The notes below the pieces were generated by a model, which saw only the letters and a program-made list of their open reading frames with translations, made no database searches and was not told the origin of the DNA. A DNA stretch of 64,000 nucleotides from Euryodendron excelsum (lineage: Eukaryota; Streptophyta; Magnoliopsida; Ericales; Pentaphylacaceae): the NCBI GenBank assembly GCA_033060915.1, contig CM065377.1:34907183-34971182 (forward strand), written 5' to 3'. Position 1 is the first letter of the stretch. Every line of letters begins with the position of its first letter. A program made the position numbers and the translations under genes. Positions 55,101 to 64,000 of this stretch are shown here, one piece after another.

Positions 55101-57362
55101 ACAATGCAATTTGGGGTCGTGAACATACAAGGTTAAGGCTTCACCACATAATCAAGGGGGCCGGACCCACGTGGTCTCTGGTTAGACTAGAAGAAAGCTC
55201 CCGACACGGTGACTCTCCAATAGCCCAATCTTACACATAGACCGGGAATCCCCTTGTTTCAAGCATGCAAAGAAAGAGGGGGGGGGGGGGAAGAGATGGG
55301 GGATTAAAATAGAAAAAACCTAAGTGGGTTGGAGAGAGAAGAGAGAGGGGGGAAGTGCAGAAAATTAAAGAGAAAACCTACCGTATGTCTTCTTTATTTT
55401 GCGCGCCGCGCTGTTTTCGATTTTCGGTCTTTGTCTTGATCTTCACCTTCAGTCTTCAAGAGTTGTCTTCAAGCCTTGGATGGCAGCTCTTCAAGTCTTC
55501 AAAGGATGGTTGAAGGCTAGTGTATGAGTGTATGGGGGAGTGTATGAGTGTATAGGAGGCTCGGGTTTGTGTATAGTGGCTAGGGTTTGGAGAACCTATG
55601 GAGGCTAGGGTTTTTTGAGGTGTTCGAGCTCTGTATATCGAAATATATGATTCTTCGGTTAAGTTTGCAGACCCCTTTCACGTTGAATGAGGCTCTGTAT
55701 TTATAGAAGTTGGACAAACCTGGCGCCTGTTGCAATGGCGCTAGGGCAAACTTTACACTGGCGCCACTAGGAGTGGCGCCAGGCCATTTTTTGGCTTGGC
55801 TTGGCGCCAGCCAATTAGGAAAGGTTTAAGGTCAGCAAGCAACGTATCTTTGACTAGATTTAGGCGCCTGTACTAGTGACTACCATGCAATTTTTAGCTT
55901 GGCTTCACTAGGAGTGACTCCAGAAAGTTCGGGAATGATTTGGAGGAGCCAGGAATGACCCGGAAGGCCAGAAAGGAGCAGGAACACTTAAAATAGTGTC
56001 CTGGAGCTATTTGACTTGACAAATGAAGATAAGGTAGGTCGGAAAGGTCGACCGGGCCTTTAGGGGCAAAACGGTCAATCGGACCGGAAAACTGCCGGGA
56101 CAGACTCGGACTGTCCCAGAGGAAGACTTGGGATCTGGAAACATTATTCAGAATGTTCCCAGAGGTTGCCGGTTTGATTTCCAGAGCTGGCGTGGTTGGA
56201 AAAGGAAACCGGCCTACCAGGGGCAAAACGGTCATTTTGCACCGGGTGGGCCAGAACTGACTCGGAATGATCCGGAAAGATAAGGAAAGGCTGAGAATAC
56301 TACAAGAAACATTCTCAGGACATCACCGGTTTGATACCCAGAGCCGGTGTGGTCGAAGAAGGAGACCGGCCCTCTAGGGGTGAAACGGTCATTTTGTACC
56401 GGGTTGGTCGGAACTGACTCGGAATGATCTGGAAAGATAAGGGAAGGTTGAGAGTACTATAAAAAGCAATCTCAGAGGGTTACCGGATTGATACCCAGAG
56501 CCGGTGTGGTTCCCGGGGCATCCGGATGCCTAGGGGCAAAATGGTCATCTTGATCGGAAAGTCTCGGAAAAGGTCCAAAGGACAGTTTGGTCCTTTTTCA
56601 CCAAAGTGGGTTAAAAGACAATGGTGTTGACCTGGGTTTTGAGTGTTTCCGCCACTCTAACGGCGGTCGTCGTGACACAGGGATTTGTTGCCAATTCCCT
56701 ATATCGACCTATTTGTGAGTAGTTCCGCTACTCTAACGATTTTGTGAGTATTTCTGCTACTCTAACGGTTTTGTGAGTATTTCCGCTACTCTAACGGTTT
56801 CGTGAGTATTTCTGCTACTCTAACGGTTTTGTTAGTATTTTTGCTACTCTAACGATTTCGTGAGTATTTCCACTACTCTAACGGTTTTGTGATTAGTTTC
56901 GCTACTCGGACCGTCCCGAGGAATAAACTGTCTCGAGAGAGGGATTGGAAAGGGGTCTTACCGTCTCCGAAGAGACGTGCCTGGATTGGAACCTTCTCAA
57001 GGAATAAATTGTCTCGAGAGTGGGATTGGAAAGGGGTCTTACCGTCTCCGAAGAGACGTGCCTGGATTATGAGTGTTTCCGCCACTCTAACGGTTTTGTG
57101 AGTAGTTTTGCTACTCGGACCGTCTCGAGGAATAAACTGTCTTGAGAGAGGGATTGGAATTGGAATAAGAAAGGACAATGCCCCTAAGGGCATTTTGGTC
57201 ATTTTGCCTCTATTTGGGCCTGACAGGCCCGCGAAGCGATGGAAAGACGGAATTTGGACCTAGAGAATTGGTTTCGATTGGAATATGCCCAAAATGACTT
57301 GAAAACAAGTCTGGACGGAGTGTAGACTGCCGAGCGGTCAAAAATGGGGTGCTTACAGTAAT
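52185..57362 (-). mobile_element. Solo LTR S2 (minus strand) with GTAAT target-site duplication
   Basis: The LTR spans 52190-57357 (5,168 bp) and on the minus strand begins TGTAAGCACCCC and ends GGGCATGACA. GTAAT is repeated at 52185-52189 and 57358-57362. It holds the three-stem block (52953-53028), PBS-like word (52341-52350), AGGAAAG tract (53040-54800), TATA (55698-55705) and a perfect palindrome with 11-bp arms CTGGCGCCACT/AGTGGCGCCAG (55758-55782). It also has GAGTR hairpins (56650-57100) and the CGTCTC-CGAA-GAGACG unit (56962-56977). It interrupts the protease region of A. Confidence 0.93.
52953..53028 (-). other. Conserved three-stem block, S2 copy
   Basis: On the minus strand stem 1 is TCGGAC-TTTT-GTCCGA, stem 2 TCCC/GGGA and stem 3 ACCT-TCAT-AGGT, the same pairing states as in S1. 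Confidence 0.7.
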
Positions 57363-58030
57363 CACCATCCATACGGAAGAAGACTTCATGATTTGCAAAG
57401 TTCTGTTAGTCCCATGTATTGCCACAACAAAGCCTTCCAACTTCCAAGCTTTCAAATGCCTATCAACCACCCAAAAAGATTTAGCTTATTCTAGTCATTC
57501 GACAATTGAGAACATGGTCGCTAACCACATCAGTAGTAGAGGCTTCCAACATGGGGAAAGGATTAGAGGCAAAGCTATAAGGTGATCTTCATCTACAATA
57601 ATTCAACAGTCAGCATCATACTCGTAGGAGGGGATATTGTCCCCCCTCCAAAGGAGATTAAACAAAAGGGTTAACCCAAAAACCAACTATTAAGTAGCAG
57701 ACTACAATCAACAGTGTACCATCCAGGCAAATAAGTTCAAATCCTAGAGGAGTCACTATCAAGCTTGTTCCACAAAAAAGATGCCTCGGCCCTAGGCATT
57801 GATCCTTTAACATCAGCTTATTTTTCTCAAGTAGCATTAGATAAAAGTTGGTAAATTGGAGCGCCCTTCATATTCCCAGATCCTGAAGGCCTTGGTAAAG
57901 CCTACAAGAAGAACCCCTTGATTTTAACTTATCAAAGTATCATGTAAATATCAAGTACATAACGGGTTAATCTGAAATAAATGACTCTTGATCACGAAAT
58001 GCTTTATATTATTTGTTATCATAAAACCTT
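57363..58030 (+). pseudogene. Protease/G-patch remnant of element A
   Basis: An open stretch to 57585 reads NFQAFKCLSTT and then MVANHISSRGFQHGERIRG, which lines up with the region between protease and G-patch of Tat-type polyproteins (GYQPGKGLGRKLQG in C). The rest is broken by stops. RT and RNase H are absent. Confidence 0.5.
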
Positions 58031-58149
58031 TTTCAGTAAAAAACAAAACTTGCAGGGTATCCAACGTTTGGCATCTTTTGACCCTAAAGACTTCTAGATG
58101 TCCTTTACAGACTCGGCCTCCTCAACTCCATCATTTCATATAATGCAAT

Positions 58150-58700
58150 CATCCTTAAATAACAACACAATGACAAAACATCGTTAAACCTTCTAGATCA
58201 ATCCTCATAACTCAGCAGCCTACTATCCACAAGCAAATAGAACCATTGAAGCAGCAAAACAGAAAAGCATCTAAAGAATCCCTCACAAGAAAAATGAGAA
58301 CCACAAGGATTGACATGAGTAGCTATCCTTTGCGTTGATGGCGTAAAGAAGCTCCATCAAAATCTCAACTGGGGCACTGCCATTCTCCTTGGTCTAAAGC
58401 AATGAGGCAGTCGTACTAGTTAAAGTAGAAACCCTCTCTCTCCGAGTCCTCATGGGAATTTAACTCATTGAAGCAGACTAGCTCAAAAACTGGTGTGAAC
58501 AACTTTGTCTCCTAAAAGAAAAGAGAATGGCAACCATCTACCATGCCCGAGGCTTTTAAGGATGCATCGCCAGATCCTTCAAAACGAAAGTCAAAGTCCT
58601 GCCAGTTCAAAGAAAGAGATATTGGTCTTAAAAAGACACTTTCAAGTCAGCAAAAAGCTAAAGGCAAGTTCGACCTCAACTATAACGAAGAGCATTAATC
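58150..58700 (+). pseudogene. Integrase remnant of element A
   Basis: Across several stops the translation shows SAAYYPQANRTIEAA (the region of the catalytic Glu), FALMA, SLRVLM and KEKRMATIYHA, then FKERDIGLKKTLSSQQKAKG after a frame change. This lines up with 31440-31900 of element C. The upstream half of integrase is deleted. Confidence 0.75.
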
Positions 58701-59516
58701 CTAGCAAAAATGGAAGAAAAAGTCTTTGTAGCACTCATCAATTCAGATTAGGTAAAGCACTATTATGTGTAATTAGAAACTTTGATACAGCAATGATAGC
58801 AATAATTAAAATGAAGAAAGGCCTTCAATTCTTCTACCATACTATTAAAAGCATTCCCTTACAGAGCCTAGTTTAGCCAATTACTTTCCTTTGAAAAATC
58901 AGATTTGATGATCACGGCCCACAATAGGTCGAGATAGAGTAAATAGGATAAGGGAAATAAAGAGCGGATGTAAGTTTAAAGAGTGCCCAAGAAAAAAAGA
59001 AAAATAAAAAACGCATGACCTCAAGAACATAGTGAAAACACGAAAAAGGAGGAGGCATAGCAAAATACAAATATTGTCGACCTGGTGAAAATTTATAAGA
59101 ACGCCGTGGTGTAAAAGTAACAGTCTAGGATCGTTTAAAAAAAGAAAAGGGGAGACAAGATGTGAAGATGTAGCAAAGGAAGCATAAGAGTCGGGGGGTA
59201 TGTTTAAGTCCAAAAGCAGAAAAGGAGAAATAGAGAATGAGCAGCAATAAGAAAGAGAGTTTAGCCATCCAAGGTGATCATAGGTCTCAAAACCCCAAGT
59301 AAAAGTAAAATGTTTTGAGCCTTTATCCCTTCCTTTCAAATACCCCATAACCAAGCCTACATTGCTGTCCAAAATAAAGACCTTTTAGATTGGTCATTGC
59401 TATCATTACTCTTCAGAGGAAGATGATTACTAATGAGAATGCAAATGTCATATTTTTCTCTCTTAATGTTTAATCTTTTATACTTAGTTGGCGCCTAAAT
59501 ATACTCATTATTCTTA
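58701..59516 (+). other. Post-pol spacer of element A, first part
   Basis: It contains decayed copies of the GTGAAAAC motif at about 59029 and 59085 and the TTTTGAGCC-to-CCTACATTG block (59315-59365) shared with Z and C. The minus-strand frame 58899-59372 is not similar to the same region of Z or C as protein and is not called. Confidence 0.55.
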
Positions 59517-59521
59517 TATTT

Positions 59522-60698
59522 TGATGTAGGGTACTATGGAACGCTAAGGAAGATAATCCTAACTTAAAAGGGACGAATTCGTGCTAAGTTGGAAGAAGCG
59601 TTCAAAGAGCGTTCAAACGGTACGTCAAACGGATTCACGTCAAATTCAGATTCAAAGTGTGTTTGAAATATACAGAGAATAATTTTACCGTTCGAAGTGC
59701 GTTTGATGTACCATTCGAACGGTGGTCCAATGCTTTCGAATGGTAGTAAGGGCGTTCAAACGGTTGTGTGGACCTACAGATTTTCAGTAGCTTATAAAAG
59801 CTGGGATTGTATTGTTTTTAGGGTTGGCATTTTTCATATTATTCTAGGAGGAAAAAGTAGCAGAAAATATACGTTTCTTTCTTCTTCTCTAGCCTATTCT
59901 TTGAGTTTTCTTCATGGCCCTGCGTGGCTAAACTTTGAATCTTGGTCGAAGAAAATAGAAGCCTCGGAATTAACAATAAACTGTGAGATCTAATTTGTTT
60001 TCATTATTCAATTTATGCTTTGAGTATCGGATGTTCTTCTATACCAATTTTCATGATTGTCTTGTTTAATCACTAGGAGGCCTACTAGTTTCTTGATCAT
60101 TGCAATCTACTGCTGGATTAGATGTCAAATTCGTAATTGTTTGATTCCTCTGATTTGCGAAGCAACTAAGATTTAATGAATTGCTGCGTCAGAAATTATT
60201 AGATCTTAGGAAGAACGTTCGACTAAATAAAATGCCACCACTTGTGCTTGTGTTGTTTAGTTTTATCGATCTCTCTAATTCTTAAGGCTGCTACTAGATT
60301 AAACCTTGAGTGCTTATCCTGGGTTGTTTAATAGTTAGGGTTAATGAGATTGCTTGTTTTCTGATTAACTACGACTAAGGAGAGATAGAAAAACAATTCT
60401 GATGGTGAATATTCAATGTGTGAATTGATATGCTTGCATCAATGAGGAGTTGTAAAATTCTGATGATGGATATTGACCTAGACCAAGGTTTGTTCTTTTG
60501 ATTGATTTCAACACTTTAATATGAATTGTTCCGTAGTTATTTTTATTACAATTGTTTTCATTATATCCAAACCCTCCATCTTTGTTCACATAGCATAAAA
60601 CTAGGCTAAACACTCTCCGTGGGAACGATCCTTACTCGCACTACTATATATTTGTTTTGGGGTATCGATTTTATTTTTGGGTGTCCGCGACAGCACAC
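59522..60698 (+). mobile_element. LTR X: solo-like LTR of an unrelated family
   Basis: The block starts TGATGTAGGGTACTATGG and ends near GTGTCCGCGACAGCACAC. It interrupts the spacer of A, which continues on both sides. It has a TATA box (CTTATAAAAGC, about 59790-59800) and, close to its end, GTGGGAACGATCCTTACTCG, a text seen near the 3' ends of many plant LTRs. TATTT occurs on both sides (59517-59521, 60699-60703), but the terminal bases are not a clean TG...CA, so the borders are approximate. Confidence 0.55.
59598..59763 (+). repeat. CGTTCRAACGG motif cluster upstream of the X TATA box
   Basis: GCGTTCAAACGG (59609 and 59752), CCATTCGAACGG (59711), CCGTTCGAAG (59688) and degenerate copies (59598, 59625, 59733) cluster within 170 bp, 30-190 bp upstream of the TATA box. 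Confidence 0.65.
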
Positions 60699-60703
60699 TA
60701 TTT

Positions 60704-61599
60704 AGACTAGGAAATATTTTATATAGTAAAAATTCCAACTCAACTCTAGGCTCAATGTCAAAAGTAACATCAATAGTCTTCAACCAAAGTAACAAGTTCA
60801 GTCAATAACATATTTCATCGTCAATCACCCTTCCAAATCAAAGCACTTAGTACTCACGTTCTCATTAAGCATGGCGTCATCTTTATCAGTATCAACAAGA
60901 GAAATCAAAAGAAAAAGCATGGCTTTAGGATATAGTAAAAACCCTTCGGGATGCTATGGGTAAAAAGAGTAGGGTCATGGCAAAATATAAAACTACTGAC
61001 GCAGTGAAAACCTAAAAACGGGCACTAATATGCAAAAATGGTAGAACTGGCATCTGTGAAAACCCACAAGGGCATGGGTGGCAAAAATGGTTTAAATGAA
61101 AAAAAAATCCACATATCCTAATCAGTAGTCCAAGTAGCACTAACAAAACGGCCTCAATAGAGCAAGAAAGTCTCACGCCTTAACAATGGGTCAAGAGATT
61201 CCAACTTGTGGGAAACCAGCATTGGTAACAAATTTATAAACTCAACATGGCAAAGTAATGAGCAGTAATATCATAAGTCATTACTTAAGATTAGTCTGTT
61301 ATATCTTGATATTTGCTAATGAGATACTAAGATAGGTACAAGTTCAATGGGCATCTCCCTAAGCTTTCTTAGGTCTTGAGGTGTCTTCGAACATAACACT
61401 CTAATGTCGTAACTAAGAAAGTCCGGTTGCCATCCATCCAGAGCATAGTCAACTAGAGCAGCTGACAGAGTTTGCCCCAGCAGCCTGAGTCATGATCCTA
61501 CCCTCCATAGTTGACAAGAAATAGAGAATAGGGAAACAACCCACCCTCAACCTCCCAATCAACCTTGATTAAACCTTTTTCAAACCATGAAACTTGGAG
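60704..61599 (+). other. Post-pol spacer of element A, second part
   Basis: The GTGAAAAC motif recurs three times (about 60945, 61005 and 61056-61073, the last GTGAAAACCCACAAGGGC). This block is a second, better-kept copy of the one at 59000-59190. The text at 61440-61590 is homologous to 1390-1535 of element Z. No gene. Confidence 0.55.
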
Positions 61600-62285
61600 C
61601 AATACCTCATCATACACCTCCCTTCCAAACCAGTTGATCTATTCAAAATGGATAGGCCAAAGGTGACCTAATTCCTCCTAGAAGTCAACTCAAGAGACGC
61701 AAAGACATGTCAACAAGAATCCTATCATATCTGCCAAAATCAAAACTCAATAGTCAAGCCAACATCCTGGATTTGAACCCCAAGAGATCCTGATCAAAGA
61801 CAGACCGATCTCCTCCCCTTTAAATTCCAAGGCAAGAGTCACTAGCATGAAGCAGTCTCCCATAGTGCCCCATGCTTAGTTTTGTCAAGAAGCCTCCCTA
61901 CCAGTAGTTCCACCATGGGCCTTCTCAAAAAGCTACTCAATCTCAACCTCAACCTTAGCAATTAACTCTAACAGGGGCAGTCTCAACATCTCCAACAGCC
62001 TCATCTAGGGCATCCTCTATAGTAGCCCTAGCGAGGCCACCCTCTCCTCATCAATAGCATTAGTCCTCTGCTTGACCAAAGCAGATCTCGTTAATTGCTC
62101 CAGCGTAGATCATTGTCTCTTGCATCAGCCACCCAGACAAGCCCCAGCTCAGACTCAATGCCAATCAATGTGGTCATCTGAGCATGCCAATCATCCCTAT
62201 CAGCCCAATCATCAATAGTAGCAGTCCTCTCCTTGGCTAGAGTAGTTCTCGTCATCGCCAATTCAGTTTTCAGTCCTGCCCCCTT
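61600..62285 (-). pseudogene. C-terminal remnant of the antisense ORF of element A
   Basis: The minus strand contains a heptad-rich stretch, LKTELAMTRTTLAKERTA then IDDWADRDDWHAQM (about 62150-62270), equivalent to the coiled-coil part of the aORFs in Z and C. Everything upstream on this strand is cut off by LTR D at 62286. Many stops are present. Confidence 0.55.
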
Positions 62286-64000
62286 TGTAAGCACCCCATT
62301 TTTGCCCGCTCAAAAATCTCCGATCTGTTTGGACTCATATTAAAACTGACCCAAACACAATTAAGTCCTAATCAATTTTTCAGACTTAATCCAATCAATC
62401 AATCGCTTCGTGGGTCCACCAGGCCCAATAGAGGCATAATGACCAAAATGCCCTCATAGCATTGCTCGGTTCAATTCCAATCGGCACATCTTCCTAGAGA
62501 CGGTAAGTCCCCATTTCAATCTCAAATCCAATTTCAAAACCAAATTCCAAATCAAATTCAATCTGGCATGCCTTTCGAGAAAGTTAATCTCTCAAGCGGT
62601 AAGTTCATCCAGTCCAGCACATTTTTTAAGAAAACTCTTTAGAACGGTAAGTCCCTTCAAACCCGTCGATCGGGATGGAACTTAAGTCCTCGAGATGGTA
62701 GAATGGTTCACCTTTGACTCCTACTAGCCCGACAATGTAGAATGTCCTTTATTCGGCACGTCTTTCGAAAAAGTTGATTCCTTAGACGATAAGTCCACCT
62801 AGCAGCTTCTCGTGATCAAGCAGTGTCCGAAATGAATGCGCACTGTCAGAGTGGAGGAAACACTCGCAAATATCACAACTGTCAGAGTGGCATAAACACT
62901 CGCAAATAGGTCGACATCGAGAATTGCCAGCAAACCCCCTATGTCACGGGATCGAACTTGCCTTTTAGTTGTGGCACGTTTACCAAAGGACGAGATATCT
63001 ATGGAAACCAACTTGTCACACACTGTTAGAGTGATGAAAACACTCAGAACCCATGTCAACACCAGTGCCTGCTAGCCCATTCTAGTGAAAAATAACCAAA
63101 CTGCCCTTTAGGCCTTTTTCGGCCATGCTTTTCGAGAAAGTACCTAAGTCCTCAAAGCAGTAAGTCCACCTTTCAAGAATGTCCCAAAGACAATCCAGCA
63201 TGTTCGAATGCCTTCTAGTCGGTTTTGGACCAATTTCGAAACCATCCGATCAAAATGACTATTTTACCCCTAGGCACTCGATTGCCTCCGGGAACCTCAC
63301 CGGCTTTGGGTATCAAACTGGTAGCATCCCGAGAATGCTTCTAATAGTATTCTCAATCTTCTAGCACCTTTTCGAAACATTCCAAGTCTTTTCCGGTAAT
63401 CCCGATGTAAAATGACTGTTTTGCCCCTAGTAGGCCGGTCGCCTTTTCCAACCACACCGGCTCTGGACATCAAATCGGTAACCTTCCGAAACACTCTTAA
63501 GGGTGTTTCCAATCTTCAAACCTTCTCATGGGATATTCCAAGTCCATTCCGGTGGTTTTTTGGTCTAGTTGATTATTTTGCCCCTAGTAACTCGGTTGGC
63601 CTTTCAAACATTTCGGCAATGTTTTCCAAGCCCGTTACCCTAGGACACTATTTCAAGGGTTTCTACCCCTTTCCGGCCTTTTGAATCATTCCCGGCCTCC
63701 CGATGTATTCCCGGACCTTCTAGAGTCACTCATAGTGGAGCCAAGCCAAAAATTGCATGGTGGTCACTAGTACAGGTTCCCAAATCTTTTGCCTTGCGTA
63801 TTAAGGGTTGAAAGATACATTTCTTGCTGCCCTTAAAGTTTTCCTAAGTGGTTGGCACCACTGCTAAGCCAAAAATTAGCCTGGCACCACTCCTAGTGGC
63901 ACTAGTGGAATTTTTGCCTTGGCGCTACTACAACAAGCGCCAGGCTATTTTTGTGTCTATAAATACATACTCTCCCACTGTGTGAAAAGGGTCCACAAAA
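62286..64000 (+). mobile_element. LTR D, cut by the window end
   Basis: It starts TGTAAGCACCCCATTTTTG and continues to the window edge, with GAGTG hairpins (about 62847 and 62886), 157-bp-type repeats and a TATA box at 63958-63965. There is no polypurine tract before it and it starts inside the aORF of A, so it is most likely a separate insertion and not the 3' LTR of A. It is closest to the A 5' LTR (shared TTTACCAAAGGACRAGATA segment). Confidence 0.8.

Larger units (their letters stand above)
17604..62285 (+). mobile_element. Element A: old, multiply interrupted Tat-type element (visible part)
   Basis: Its own sequence is 17604-18541, 46870-52184, 57363-59521 and 60704-62285; everything between belongs to later insertions. 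The order is 5' LTR, primer site (50026), leader, protease/G-patch remnant, integrase remnant, post-pol spacer and aORF tail. RT and both RNases H are deleted. It continues beyond LTR D, outside the window. It is the oldest layer because LTRs B, S2, X and D all interrupt it. Confidence 0.8.

Noticed and set aside
58899..59372. 157-codon minus-strand frame
   Set aside because: The homologous region of Z and C does not keep this protein; similarity is at the DNA level only.
62286..64000. Reading LTR D as the 3' LTR of element A
   Set aside because: No polypurine tract precedes it and it interrupts the aORF, which should continue upstream of a true 3' LTR.
1..64000. tRNA, rRNA or intact host protein-coding genes
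   Set aside because: By eye I found none; all sizeable frames with recognisable motifs belong to retroelements or to the trpD fragment.

Overview
This window is plant nuclear DNA made almost entirely of Ty3/gypsy LTR retrotransposons of the Tat (Retand/Ogre-like) type, with no intact host gene. The evidence is a polyprotein order of gag-protease-G-patch-RT-RNase H-second (archaeal-type) RNase H-integrase, very long LTRs (4.1-5.3 kb) that begin TGTAAGCACCCC and end in GCGACA, and an extra antisense gene between pol and the 3' LTR. A fragment of plant-style, intron-containing anthranilate phosphoribosyltransferase also fits a plant. Species cannot be fixed from the sequence; the dense nesting suggests gene-poor heterochromatin of a seed plant, probably a eudicot.

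Layout. 1-6858: the 3' end of element Z (antisense aORF, polypurine tract, internally deleted 3' LTR), ending in a small inverted LTR fragment (6859-6985). 6986-17603: older host sequence interrupted by S1, a solo LTR (7748-13009) with a perfect CACTC target duplication; the host part holds microsatellites, a two-exon trpD/PAT1 pseudogene fragment (14907-15175, minus) and an unclassified LTR-like block. 17604-62285: old element A. Its 5' LTR (17604-18541 plus 46870-50023) is split by solo LTR B (minus strand, 18542-46864), which is itself split by element C (20215-43438, 23.2 kb, two LTRs, perfect GGTTG target duplication). A's interior (leader, protease and integrase remnants, aORF tail) is further broken by solo LTR S2 (52190-57357, minus, perfect GTAAT duplication), by an unrelated solo-like LTR X (about 59522-60698) and by LTR D (62286 to the window end).

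Element C is the most complete copy: 5' LTR, tRNA primer site, 1.6 kb leader, gag (core deleted), protease, G-patch, RT, two RNases H, integrase, antisense aORF with a plant-mobile-domain/DUF7745-like region plus coiled coil, a 97-bp minisatellite, a hairpin and polypurine tract, and 3' LTR. It carries about ten premature stops and one poly-G frameshift, so it cannot be autonomous. The two LTRs differ by roughly 8 % in a hand count of the first ~545 bp.

The most interesting signal is structural. Seven LTR copies share a ~76-nt block in the transcribed part of the LTR that can fold into three consecutive stem-loops; all three stems show paired, compensatory changes between copies while the linkers stay fixed. 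The U3 regions also carry arrays of short inverted repeats whose two arms vary together, and every complete U5 carries a 10-nt copy of the primer-binding site about 160 nt upstream of the real one. Together these suggest a structured-RNA or dimer-binding regulatory layer in this LTR lineage that ordinary annotation does not name. All comparisons were made by eye; no search or folding program was run.
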